Origin: Pardosa pseudoannulata
Taxonomy: Eukaryota; Arthropoda; Arachnida; Araneae; Lycosidae
Assembly: GCA_032207245.1 (NCBI GenBank)
Contig: CM063502.1
Location: 116,823,197-116,887,196, forward strand
Direction: 5' to 3'
DNA: 64,000 nt
Every line of letters starts with the position of its first letter. Position 1 is the stretch's first letter. Both the position numbers and the translations under genes were made by a program. Under the pieces are notes generated by a model that saw only the letters and a list, made by a program, of their open reading frames with translations, did not search any database and was not told the DNA's origin. Shown here piece after piece: positions 1-14,029 of this stretch.

Positions 1-2048
1 AATCTTAACTAATTTTTATTAAAAAATAATGAATATTATATTAATAAAATTTTAATCTACAATTTAAGAAAGGACCAGAATAATATACATTTACCCACCC
101 ATTAAGCTTTCTTGCTTTGAGTTTCCTTGGTGAACAAATTTTAATTGGCAATATGGTCAATAGGATAATACATAAATACCAAACTCAGAAACTTCAGCCA
201 AATGACAAGTAAAAATAGAATTAAACAATTCAATGCATTTTATTTAATCGGTAGTTTAGCGGATCCATGACTTTCCATGACTTTTACTCATTTTACTTGA
301 AAAATCATGACTTTCCATGACAAAATTAATGCATTGTCTAAATCCATGATTTTCCATGAATTTCCCTGACTTTCCAGGTGCGCGGAAACCATGTATGATA
401 TTCCTACAGTTATCGTTATAGACCGTTTGATTGTATACACAACCAATACGTAATATACACATGATACTTTGGACTATATATGTAGATCTAATATAACTTT
501 ATTTAAATAATTTAAAGGGTAAATATAACATAATTACTAACCTCTTGGTGATTTTGCATTGAATAGTGAAAGAGTACAGTGTATTTTTTATTTCTCATTT
601 TGCATACTACGACAGCACGATGCTATTAAAATGTAATTGGAGATGGATGGTTTATTTTAAGCTAGATATCAGTTTTTGTACAATTTTCTTAAATAAAAAA
701 ATAGGCACTTTTTTATTTTCTTAACAACTAAGCGATGCTACGGAATTAATTGCAAATTAGCTTTAGCTTACGGTTAATACTGATCTAAAATCCCCTTAAT
801 ACCAAATTAAATTAATCATCAATTAAATACTTCATAATTACATGGTAGTTAAACACTGATTAGTGTAACAAAACGGAGGGGAGTCGCCATTTTTTTCTGA
901 CAAATTTCAAAAACGATACCAAAGAATATCCATAAGCATAGTTTTTCTGAATACATACACATGAAAAGAACTACTGTTATTCTGAGTTATTGTTGTTCTC
1001 TTGGAATTCTACATAATGTGTTCACTCATACGGGTTATAAGCCTATTTTAACTCCCCTTAAACTTTTTCTTTGTTGTCGATCTCTATCTAAATTATTTCA
1101 ATTCAACTCTTTGCGTTCAAATCAATTTTTCGCATTGTCAGCAGTCTGGTTCAAACTAATATTTGAGTTATATCAATTTATTGTCGGCTTAGCTATTTTA
1201 CTGGAGTCAAACAAGTGTGAAAGCAATTCTTAAATTTAAAAACCATATTAAGCTACACTTGACGTTGTACTTGGTGCAAAAGAAGAATGATGTCAAGTCA
1301 GAATCGAAATTCGAGCGCACAGGGTTATCAGTAAGGCAAACTTCTCAGAACTTCCATGTATTTATTAAGATCTTTTGCGCGCAATTCTAAAAATATTTCA
1401 CTGTTCCATTGCCACAAATGTAGGAAAATCAATGTGATCGCGATCTAGATAACATTTATTTACACATTCTGATGTTTCCAACACACGTTATAAAAATAAA
1501 GCCACACATTTTAGTGTTTTATATATACAGATTGCAAAATGATTGTGACGCAAATATATGCATACAGTTTCAACAAACTAAGTGTATTTATAGTTTTTTT
1601 TTCTGGGGAAAATTTGATGTAATCGTTTTTAAGATCTCTGCTTAGTTGATAACATCTTAACAACTATGTTGGCGAAATATTAACAAGAAAAGTACATACT
1701 GCGTAGGGGAAAATCTGCGTTAATTCGAAAAACTAATAAACCTTGACAACTTAATCACCCAGATTAAGAAATTATGTTATAATTATTCAATCTTCCCTAC
1801 GACGAATGCAAGCTTCCGCTTAAAGAGGAAAAATAACAAGCTTGGCAACATTTATAAGAAAATGACCAAAACACGAACAGACCATGTAAAATATTTAAAA
1901 CAGAACGCATAAAAATCACCAAAAATTTAACCACATAATTAATATTTCTTTAATCTTGATTACTCCAAATGTAACCACATAATTAATATTCATTGATTTT
2001 GATTACTGAAAAAAAAACACTTTCTAAATTTTTCTATTTTTTCCTCAG
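1..2048. other. Upstream AT-rich sequence, no gene seen
   Basis: Probably an intron or flank of the actin-fold gene. Apart from the CATGACTTTCCATGA repeat at about 258-378, I find nothing supportable. The open frame at 961-1233 lacks gene-like features. Confidence 0.4.
258..385 (-). repeat. Terminal part of a transposon-like repeat rich in TGGAAAGTCATG
   Basis: Motifs of the type TCATGGAAAGTCATG recur four times, beginning on the minus strand with GCGCACCTGGAAAGTCAGGG. Such ends are common in degenerate arthropod DNA-transposon fragments. No partner end was found. Confidence 0.4.
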
Positions 2049-2761
2049 GTGGATCAAAGGATATCGAATACTCCGAACCTTCAGAACATCTGATATCCAG
2101 TGTACCAGAAAATGAAACGGAAGAGTTCCAAGAAAATATAAAAGAAACATCCGAGGAATATCACGAGATATCGGAATTAACAGAACAAATAGAAAGAGAA
2201 GTGGGAAGCGTGCAAGAAAAGATTCAAGAAACTAAACAAGCAGTAAGTGAAGAATATCAAGAGATATCACAGTTACCAAAACCAACAGAAAGTGAATTGA
2301 AGATCACCCAGGAAAATGTCCAAGAAAAGATAAATGAAATATTTGATGATCATCTAGGATACTCAGAGTCATTGAAAACAACATCAGATATAGATGACAC
2401 ATCTAACATAGATCTCACTGACAATCAATTTAGGTTTAGTGATTCAGAACATGAATACCATTCTCAGAATGCAGAACAGGACGCTGAAGTATCCTATTGT
2501 AGTTTTATATCAAATTACACCATTGCAAATCCTGCCTCTATCAGGATAGACGAGGAATCCGTCTTAACAGTTTCTGAAAACGGTGATACTTTTATTAGCA
2601 ATCTAGAGATTGTTAATGGTCATGAAAATGATCTCAAAGAAAAAAATGACAATGTTGTTAAAACTGAGTCATTATTATCAGTCTGTTCTAGAGATGAAGA
2701 GGAAGACGATCCACGTGATTTAGGAAGAATCCAAAAGTTTACAGCAAATTCCTGTGATTTG
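2049..2761 (+). CDS. Exon 1 in window: acidic, repeat-bearing region
   Basis: The acceptor TTTTTTCCTCAG precedes 2049 and the donor GTAAGT follows 2761. The exon supplies 237 full codons after two bases that complete an upstream codon. The translation is rich in E, S, D and N. SEEYHEIS (residues 34-41) recurs as SEEYQEIS (66-73), and VQEKI occurs at 54-58 and 90-94, so an approximately 32-36 residue unit has duplicated; the charge pattern suggests a coiled coil. An open frame of this length is unlikely by chance in such AT-rich DNA. The link to the downstream exons rests on phase agreement only. Confidence 0.75.
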
Positions 2762-5586
2762 GTAAGTTAATTTTTACTTACATTTTAAGCAAATAATGTC
2801 ATATTTTTATATATGTGCTTTAGAATTCAAGCAAGCCCTAATCTACTAATAGTAATCTATATTTTATTTTAATTTAATTTAAAATGAAGATATTTTATTT
2901 TAATTCAATTTTATTTAATTTGAAGATAAAAAAAAACATAATATAAACCTATAATGAGTGTGAACGCTTGAGAGTTTTGCAGATGTACAATTATTATGAT
3001 ATAAGCATTTGCTATCTAATGAAATAATTTTCCACCTATTTGCATCGGCATATTTTTTCATGCAAACGTCCTAAAGGTTGACAATGTTGACAGTACTTCC
3101 TCTGACAACAACAAATTCTGTAGATGGTAAATAAAATTTAAGTTGAACAAACTCTGAATACATTTGTACCATACTTTAAATTAGTAAACAAGACAAGTCG
3201 GGAAATGCACAGTGTTTAACTAATTTATTTGATATTTTCAGCTTTGTCAATCTCTTTATCTCAGTTAATTGTCCCTTGATATAACTCAGTTCGTTTAAAA
3301 GCAAATCATAATTTGACAAATAAATATTTACATACTAAGAAAATTAAAGCTATTATTTTTGAGCACTTGACACGTTTAATCATAGGTATGCCTTAAACTG
3401 TAGCCATATGAGTAATATATATAACAGTTATATTACTTATGCCATTTCCCTAACATAGCAAAATGAAAGAATATAAAAATATTTAATATTATAAAATCCT
3501 TCTCTGTGAAAAAAAAGTATTAAGCAATACTAAATAGTATCTAGATATAAAATAAAATAATTTCATCTATGCAAAAGAAAGAAAATGAAACCTATTGCAA
3601 TTATTGGGATTTCAAAAACAATGCTTATTTTCAGTAGTGCGAAACGCTAACAACTTATTCTTTAGTTACGCAGATGATGAAAATTATTAAATTTCAAATT
3701 AAAAAATGGAACATTATTCTACTAAATATAACACACTTTAATGCGAATTTTTTACTAATATGCAGCTTCTCTCCGAAGTTTAGAAAAAAAAGATTAAAAT
3801 TATAGAGATACCCAAAACAGCTGTAAATTACGTCATCGTAGATTACAATGCATCAAATTTACTACAGCACACAACAGGCAAAGTTTATGATTTCTCTTTT
3901 GGTTAAATCGGAAAAATCTGTACTTTTTATTTATACAGAATTATCTGTCATAATCAATAAATAACCCCGTGTTCATTTCCTGTAGAGTATGAGAATATTT
4001 AGTCAGTGTGAATAGGCGAAATTGAGGGCACAACTGCCTTCATCCATTGCTACAGAATTATCGGTTATTCCACTTTACCGGTAACTTGCACCGGTAAAAT
4101 GTCGTTTGCTATTACATCGTCAACTGTGGAGGAGCAATGAGTCGTATTAAGATTTCTTTTAACAAAAGGGAAAAAATGGGGAAAAACATTCAAAAATGAT
4201 GGACGTTTACGGAACAAATTGCACTGATTATACCAAAGTGGCAAGATGGTGTAAATTGTGTAAAGGAGGGCGGACTGCAAACTGGCAAAACTACAATGGC
4301 TTTATCCACAGCTGACGGAGTTCTGTGAGGATGGGATTTTCTAATTGATTTAGCACTCAGATAAATGTCTGAAAGTAATGCATGTATTGCTTTTCTTTCT
4401 TTCCATATTCTCGTTAATTCCATTCTTTAAAATTGCGTTTAAAACTATGTGCCTTACTTAGTGATACCCTTTTGTACATAATCATTATTATTAAAGAGTC
4501 TCATACTTTCTAAAGGAATCTTAGTGCATGCAGAAGGTGAGTCTAATTTTCCAGACCAGAAATATTTAATTTCACAATTAAATTACACAAACTTTTGCAA
4601 AGGGTTTAAGTTTTGTTTCAATTCTTATAAAATCAAGAAAAAATATAAAACAATTACTACACTTAAAATTTTGAAAAAATAATTTATATATTCTATTAAG
4701 GTTGACACGGAAACTTAATTTAGAATATAGGTATTAACCTACAACTTCAATTAAGGAGATCAAAAAACTGCATTCTACACAATGAATTAATAATGCAGAC
4801 ATTTTTATGTAAAAAATTCAAAAACTTACGAAAATTAAAATAAAGTAATTGAAGTACAATAAAATTATAATTAATTAGTCATTAAAAATAACAAAACTGT
4901 TTAACTATCTAACTACTTTTAATTCATTCTTTAGATAATAAAATATATTCAATAAGAAGAAAATTTAGCTTATCCATCGAGTAGTTTTTTATAGATCTTA
5001 CGAATAATGAAATAACTTAGCCTTATATATTAGATGATCTATATATTTTATTATAATCAATTCAGAGGAATAGATTAATAACAGATGAAACAAGCCTTGC
5101 ATCTGTCACTATTTTTTATATAATTTTTATTAATTATTTAGAATCTTATGATAGGTCAAAACAGATACTGTTTTAGAATGCACCGGTTTCCTTTAGAAGG
5201 TATGATACCCCTTGAAGAAAATAAGCATCATCTCTAATACCTAAGACAGCACAAACAGAACATTTATAAGTGTTAACACATTGTATGCGGGACACGTATT
5301 AGTACGTTTTCTGACGATTGATACTTGAGCGCGGGTCACGTACTAGTACAGGTTAGTGTAACAACATGGTTTGTTTGTGGGTACAAAAATAACGGATATA
5401 CGGGAAAACGAAGCCGAATGTTCTTGTCTACTACATAGATTGTGAAAAAATTTAGACAAATAAAAACTAGTTTTTACATCAGTCGATGCGGAACCACAGA
5501 ACGGGAAGGTTGATTAAAAAAAATCAATTTAGATTTTAAATTAACTTTTTATTTATCCTTGCGAAAATATTATACATACGTATATT

Positions 5587-5664
<78 letters not shown>

Positions 5665-7315
5665 CTATTTATATATTTGTTTATATATTTCAATGTAAAA
5701 TACGAAAAGTTGGTTAAAAAATTAAATAATTTTCGATCTATTGAGATTTAATTAAATAACTAAATTTACGCGCAAAACGCCCGCTCCCGGTACAATAAAG
5801 ATATCCAATTAAAGAAATCATATGCTCATACGTGATGTTTCATGAATAAAATAGAAGTTTCTTTAATAAAGTATTAACTGCAATAAAAGGAATATAAAAC
5901 AAAGATAAAAAATAATCAGATAATTTTAAAAAATTCGTTTAAATCTGAAAATCTCAGTTAAATCTTCAACTACAAGATTGACAGCAGAAAAGAAATTAAC
6001 GCAAAAGAAATTAATTTCTATCTTTCTTCGGTATAAAGTAGGAAATTTACCACCAGCTCGTAAGTTCAAACGTTCCAGGTCAAGAAGCAGCGAAAGTAGA
6101 AAGAAATAGTTCAAGCACTGATTTATAAACACACCCACCCCTGAAAGTTTAGCAAGTAGCTATGTCAGATTAAGAATGCTTGATAATGAACACTACTAGT
6201 AACAGCTGGAGACAGGAGGAGAAATATTTCATTTCCTTATACAGGCTTCATACAAGGTTTTGAAAGCAAAAGTTAGGGAGTATGTAAGGACTCTATCGAG
6301 AAAGATAATTATGTTTGACAATTTTATTTACACACACTAATTACAAAATTGCTTCATTTTTGAAATTCTCACAAAACTGTCCCTCCTTGCAGGAGAATCT
6401 TTAACTAACCAATTCTGTACAACTAACACTGAAACAATTGCCCAATCAGTAGATAATGTCCCTTTTCTAAAATCATTATTTAAAACATAACTACCAATGC
6501 ATTCACATTGCAAGCTTCTTTTTTAAAATAATTAATTTTATAAAGTTTTATAAAAGCTCTAATTCGTAGATGCTCCATCCACTGATAGATGAAAGAGCTT
6601 AGAAGTAAAAATCTGACCTCTTCATAAAATCCCTTTAAAATATCCTTCACAGTGTATCCTAAAAAAGAGAGAATCCAAAAATTGTTGAAATTTTCGTTTT
6701 TTGATAGGTTATGCAGTATAGTATAATGACCTTCACAGCTTTCACTTTTAGAGATATATTTAAAATTAGACGGCTGTTAAAAAACTTTTAATTTGTTTAA
6801 AAATTAAGCACCCAACATGAAAATTATGGCCTTTAAGGACTCTTTATCCAAGGTCACTTCAAATTAAGGAGTTTTGAGGATTACACAAATCTTGTTATAA
6901 GATAATGATATAAAATATTTTGAATATACAACCACAAAAACTTTAATGTACGGATTTTAAAACGTTATAGCAAAATACAACTACTAAGTCAAAAATAGAA
7001 AAATATACATTTCAAACGCTGAATAAACATCTATATAAATAAAATGATGGAAATTTTTGTGTATGTGCACGCCTCCCGCAAAAACTACTAAATGGATCAC
7101 TATACAGGTTCCTTTAATTTCTTAATAGATCCGGAGTCAACTTAGGGTATATTCATTTTATCGAGATTCGGATAAGTTTTTCATAATTACTATTTATGAG
7201 ATATTTCTCATATTTTTCACACATTTTCTACTGTCTGTATTGATTGCAGCAATTGTACTAACCCGACCTACGTGTAAACTTCATTTAGCCTGCTTTTCAT
7301 TCGCCTTAACACTGG

Positions 7316-7386
<71 letters not shown>

Positions 7387-9102
7387 AACATTTTATCTAT
7401 AGCAGGCTATCGCCAACTTCTTTATATATAGGATCGACTATTTTTCTTGAATATGTTTCGCGATCTACCTAGTAAAATCTTAAGATTTAACGCATTCAAA
7501 AGTGCGGCTGGTGTACTAATGAGTGATAAGAGTTGGAGAGGAGGTATTAAACCAACATGATAATTTACTAATAATATTTATTAATCGAAAATCTATACAT
7601 AAAAAAAACAGTTGTCAGCACCACAGAATCGTGTAATAAAATAAAAATTTATTTTAAGTTCCCATTCTTCATGAAAATGATAAGTCTTCGGTTTTTTTCG
7701 TTCACTGCTCATTTTGATGGGTGCTAAAAGGCAAAAGAAGCATACTATTAGTTAATATTAACTTAAAACATAGAAAAAATGCAGTGGTCTAGCTACAATA
7801 TTCATACTTAAATAATTAAATGAAATTTTACTGCTAGATATGATTCTAATTCAGCAAATGACATTCTTTATAAACAAACTACTCACTTTTAAAATTATCC
7901 AAAGTTCAAGTCAAAATATGCTGTAGGTAGGTACACAAGTAATTTAATAGTAATAGTCACAAATTGTACCAAGTCAGGTAAATAGAACAAACTGCTTGTC
8001 ACTCAAGTTTAACAAATAAACAGCTAAATACTACCGGCGCGGCGCTTACTTAAAAAATCCCCGATCTCAGTGCACGGTTGTGGGATTCACATGCAGTGTT
8101 AGATGAAATTGTGCGCGCTTCGATGTGCGGTAATAAAACAACTCATTCCAAATGTCTTTCCAACTCCTCTGCCAGACTCAATAATACCAGTAGAATATCG
8201 AAAAATAGTTATACGTATTATTTTACAACTTCTTTCGCTCTTCCTAATTTTGTCTCCCGTCGGCTATGATGGACCAAAAAACACTTCGCGATCGACCGGT
8301 CGATCGCGATCGACGTGTTGGCCGTCCCTGATCTATAGTATATATCGCGTTTTTAATTTAGCAAATTATGTAATTATGTAATGTAATCAAGCTTAATAAT
8401 TATTAAAATGTAATTTCTTTTATCGAATATCGTTAAATAGGTATAAAAAGCTGGTTATATATCGCGATATAAGATATTTAACATCGTCCACCCCTAAAGA
8501 TAATAAACAATAAAAGGAACATAAGGTGAATATCTTATCACTTACATCACCTTTTTTCAAAAAGCGTAGGCGTATTCGAAGAATTCAACGGGAAACTGAT
8601 ACAGATAATTCTGATACCGACAAAAATTGCAGTTTACAGTGGAAACTATATTTTGTTGCTCACTTTTTAAAATATAATTACTCATTTTTTAAGAAAAAGT
8701 TTTATTTCTTGAACAGTCATGAGTATTTCAACAGTTTGCAAAATAGATTAGTCAGAACAAAGATAGAGAAAGAAAAAAAGTTTCTTAGTTTAATGGGTTA
8801 TTTGGTAACGGATCTGAAATTATAAAATTGGTTCAAAATTTTTAGATTGCAAAATATAATTTGAAGCCTAAATGTAAATCAGTTTTCTTTAAAATGTTAT
8901 TAACGATTCACATAACTCACACCTAAATTAAGTTTAATAACTACTAAATTATGATAGATGTAGCTCTTAAAATTATTGTCATTTTTTTAAATTTTGGTGA
9001 TAATATGCTTAGACAAAATGAACTGTGTTACTATACTAATTTTCTTAGGAAATGTTACCTTTAATATTACATTCAACATGACAATTTATCTAAACTTCAC
9101 AT

Positions 9103-9155
<53 letters not shown>

Positions 9156-9960
9156 CGAATCCACTAATTTATTCTTCCTATTGCAGGCTTGCAATTCAGT
9201 CACTTTTTTTACAATTGATCACTTTTAGTCACTTTTTTAAGTAAACAGTCACTTTTAATCACTTTTTTCATGGCGTATCACAGCAAAAGTCTGTTGTTGA
9301 AAAAAGAAAGATAAATGAAAGTGGAAAAATAAATAACAGAGAGTTGAAAAATAAATAACAAAATATTTTAATAAAAGACCAAAAATGGGATGTTCTAATC
9401 TTATTTTTCTTAATAAAATGAAAATAGTCATATGGTTTCTAGAATTTAGTGATTTTAAAAAGGCGTAAAGAAGTTCCTGAAATCTACATTTGTACTGAAA
9501 TGTACATTTAATACATGAAAGTAACTTACGTCAAAGCACACATTTCTCTTTCTCTTCACAATTTTGTTTATATACTCTAATCTAACTATGGACATATTTC
9601 AAAACATCATTAATATATGCAGAAAATTGTGATTATAAAATTAATGTATGTATTCAAATCTAATTTATAGATTTTCTTGAATAAAAAGCAATGTTGTGTT
9701 GTGTTAAACAAAATTTTTAACCTCTTTTGTATTTGACGCTAAAATCATGTCTTGCATGAATCATTTGATTTAGAGTTAAAATAAATAGAAAATATTAATA
9801 ATAGCATCTGTAATCAAGAGGAGAAAAAAATCGCTTTTTTTTTTCAATGTTTAGTCACTTTTTAGTCACTTATTTTGTATTATTTGTCACTTTTCTCACC
9901 TTTTTTAAAGTACCTCAGCAGTTGCAAGCCTGATATATACATAGTATATCTACAAATGTG

Positions 9961-10023
<63 letters not shown>

Positions 10024-13000
10024 TAAAACAACATCAAGCACATTTCACAAAACAGGACCATTTTATTTCAAAGCACAAAAACATAACAATTAAACGATTA
10101 AACATGAAATAGACATTAAATCGTTTTGATTAAAATTATCATAAATCGTTCGACATTGTACTCTCACTCTTCTGCACACACACGCTCTGTCTCAGTATCT
10201 GTCTGTGGCGCGCATTTCTTCGCGTTGCCATTCACAGTTTGTAAAAGTCTAGTCGTCTAGTCCATGGAGTTGTGTTCTGCTGATGCTGCGCCTTCACATA
10301 TATGTAAGGAAAAGTAAACTAGATCGAGAAACTTGCAGAATTGTAAAGAATCCTATAAGACAGATAAAAAATGGTTTATTTTTTGGCCGAGAATTATCTG
10401 GTACACGCTCAATAGTTTGTTTATCTTCATATTCCTCTAAAGTCTCCTGTTACTGTGAATGCAGTTTAGAATCACGTTGAAAGATAATTAGAAAGATAAT
10501 TCAAAGTTTTCTTAGCTAAGTCAAAATTATCGTTAAGTTCTTCCCTTTCTTTTTTTTTTCCCCACTGTAATTAATGGAAGTAAAGGAATGAAATTATCAT
10601 TTCCACTACACCCTGGAGGTAGATACAATTTGTTGTTAACACCGGCGATAAAATTTTCACAGCGACAAAATATAGTCGATGATTAAATTTAAAATTATCA
10701 CATATGTACCTAATCTATTATTTAAGCCAAAGATAAAGGAAAATTATTTACGTAATATCTAAGTTCAGTGATAAAACGTATGAAAAAAATGCAGACGATA
10801 TTTCAATAATTTAAAATAAGAAATGATGAGATGAGATGGTTAAAGGAATGACGTCACAGGCTTGCAACTACTGAGGTACTTTCAAAAAGGTGAGAAAAGT
10901 GACAAATAATACATAATAAGTGATTAAAAAGTACTAAACATTGAAAATAAAATCGATTTTTTTTCTCCTCTTGATTACAGATGCTATTATTAAGCTTTTT
11001 CTATTTATTTTAACTCTAAATCAAATGATTCATGCAAGACATGATTTTAGCGTCATATACAAAAAAGGTTAAAAATTTTGTTTAACACAACTCACCATTG
11101 CTTTTTATTCAAGAAAATCTATAAATTAGATTTGAATACATACAATACATTAATTTTATAATCACAATTTTCTGCATATATTAATGATGTTTTGAAATAT
11201 GTACATAGCTAGATTAGAGTATCTAAACAAAAATTGTGAAGAAAAAGAGAAAGAGAAATGTGTGCTTTGACGTAAATTACTTTAATGTATTAAATGTACA
11301 TTTCAGTACAAATGTAGATTTCAGGAACTTCTTTGCGACTTTTTAAAATCACTAAATTCTGGAAACCATATGACTAATTACATTTAAAAAGAAAAATAAG
11401 ATTAGAGCATCCCATTTTTGGTCTTTTATTAAAATATTTTGTTATTAATTCAGATTTTCTTTTTTCAATAACAGACTTTTGCTGTGATACATTATGAAAA
11501 AAGTGACTGTTTACTTAAAAAAAGTGACTGAAACTGATCAATTGTAAAAAAAGTGACTAAAGGTGAGAAAAGTGACGGAATTGCAAGCCTGTATTATATA
11601 TGGGATAAGTGTGTGTGTGTGTGTGAGAATCGACATTCTCGGGTACAAGCAAGTAGCAAGCTTCCGGGTGTTCCAGCTTTAAATACGAATATTACACGTG
11701 TGAAAAATGCAGTGTAAATTAAATTTACATGTACTTTCGAGACAACAACAAGCTATTCGAATTTCCTTAGTATGAATTATAGAGAAGTAGAAGTGCGTGC
11801 AAACAAGAACGAATGAAGGAAATGAGGTTAAAAACCGTGAAAACGTTAATCATCTCGTGGCGTGGAAAACTTGCCTGTTAGCATGAAAAATGCTGACAAA
11901 AATAAAATCAAAATATTCACAGGGTGAAGAGTAAAATATATATACAGGCCCTTTACCGGTAGGGCACACGGGACAACTTGCCCAGAGAACATAAATTTTA
12001 GGGGCCAAACAATTTTTATTCAATTTCTAAGCAACATGTATAAAAATTAATTTCATTTACAAGAGCTTGATATATATACACACAGACATGCCAACTGCTC
12101 CGGTTTCGGCGGAGTTGCTCCGCAGAAATGATAAAAATTGGTAACTCCGCACACTCCTCAAATTGCTCCGCAAAATAACAAAAATTTTGTTTCGGGGGAA
12201 CTATTTCGTTAATTTTATCAAATCTCGTAATATCTGAAGGAATTATAAAGAATTTCTTTTCATAATTCTTTTCTCCGCTATTTTCAGCTAATAAATATTG
12301 CTAAATAGGCCTAACATACAGCGAAATGTACATATTCAGAAGGGTAAGATGGCGTCCTATTGCTTTTCCCCCACTATGGCCCGTTGTTCATCCTGTACAT
12401 AGACTAAACCGAGCTTTAGACTATGATGCTTTAGTCTATGATCCTGTAGTACTGGCCCTGATGGCGACCTTGAACGAACACATTGAATGCACATATTAGG
12501 CCACTAATGAGCCGAGCGCGAGAATGCAAGAATTCTAACTGAATTTAGGTCAAATTTGGGAAGATAAACTCTAGAATCTCTGAGGATAGTTAATGTAAAT
12601 ATTTTAATCAGGGTCAATGTTGTTTTAAGAAGAATTTTTCTGAGAAAGAACTTTTTAAAGCTAAAAAATCTACTTATACAATGTTAAATGCATAAATTTT
12701 AATTTACCTTTAATAGTATATTAATTTTTAATTATTTAATTTGCTCAGTTTTAATTTAGAAATTAATAAAATATATAATTAATACATAATTTGTTTGTAT
12801 TATTTTAAAATTTGTTTTATGTATGTAAATTGTATACGCGTTTACTTTGTGGATAGCATGTTAAATTTTAAAACCGCGCTGTTGCTCCGGACAGAGTTGA
12901 CTGAATGTTGGCATGTCTGTACACATGTAAATATTAATTTTTTTTCAGAAAAATAGGTATTTACTATTATAAATGTGACATAATACTTGCTAACTTGTTT

Positions 13001-13989
13001 TTATATGAAATAATAGGACAGGTCCTACCAAAACGTGGGTCACCCTAAATTCTAAGTTTTACTTGAAAACAGCAGAAAAAAAAATCTATATCTCCAAAAT
13101 AAGATCATCACATTACACTGTAATACCGTTTAGTACAATAATTTACCTAACAGCATAGTGTTATGAAAAACACGCTGCGGCAAATATTGATTACACGAAA
13201 ATTACACATTCAAAACGAACCTAATTAAATATGCAGGTTTAAGACATTATTTGTAGATCTAAATTTATTTTAACAAATATATAATTTGTCTTTTGTTTTT
13301 GGAGTACATTTTACATATAAAAAGATCGTGATGCTTTATAGTGAGTCACATTTCGTAAAAGCTATAATTCGGGCCCAAAAATGATCGGCCCCTGTATATA
13401 TGCAAGAGATGTTGGAACAAAATTTGTTATTTAATCTGATTTACATGTGCTTTAACACCAGTTTCTTAGTTTTGTGTTTGTTGAGGGCATATTATATATC
13501 CAAAGAAAGCACATGCGCCTTGTTACCTACCCTTGTTCTATATCATCAAGTATGTCAAGAAAATAGTCTGCTCTTACATTCATTTCAGTTACCTTCCTAA
13601 AACTTATCTTGGAAAAAAAGAGAGAAAGAGAGAGAAGCTACAACACAAAACGTAACATCCTGTGTATGTGTGTATATATTAAATACATATTTTTTTTCTT
13701 TTCCAGATATCAATTGTAGAATCCTTATACACCATTACAGAAAATCCAGCTTATCAGGTGAGAAACATTTTTGTAGTTTTTTCTTATAATTAATAAGCAT
13801 ATTTAAAAATTTGAAAAATATGTCATCGCTGCAAAGTTAAACAATTTTGTTTTCGTTACTGTCGACTCGGACCAATAACACCAACAAAAAACGTAGACAA
13901 TAACGTTTGTCTTTAAACTTATTTTAATGATCATAATGCCAGCAGCAACGTTCGGCCATCACTCGCAAAAAGTTCTCCTTCTAAAACTA

Positions 13990-14029
<40 letters not shown>

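Larger units (their letters stand above)
2762..9183. other. First part of an 11-kb intron
   Basis: This is AT-rich sequence with no supportable exon. It holds a (TA)n tract near 5594-5661, another at 7320-7381, a possible Helitron-like end near 7031 and a hAT-like terminal fragment ending at 8330. A minus-strand open frame at 4190-4423 (77 codons, including [13 protein letters not shown]) is unrecognised. Two similar GC-richer motifs, CACGTATTAGTACG and CACGTACTAGTACA, occur near 5293 and 5337. Confidence 0.5.

Noticed and set aside
4190..4423. Minus-strand 77-codon frame ([13 protein letters not shown]...)
   Set aside because: Slightly gene-like, but no homology recognised and no fitting splice borders; only noted under the intron entry.
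5285..5360. Two similar GC-rich motifs (CACGTATTAGTACG / CACGTACTAGTACA) as possible transposon ends or binding sites
   Set aside because: Direct rather than inverted, and no matching partner or duplication nearby.
8526..8825. 99-codon frame beginning with a basic [12 protein letters not shown] stretch
   Set aside because: No ATG at the start, no splice context, and composition like the surrounding AT-rich sequence; no family recognised.
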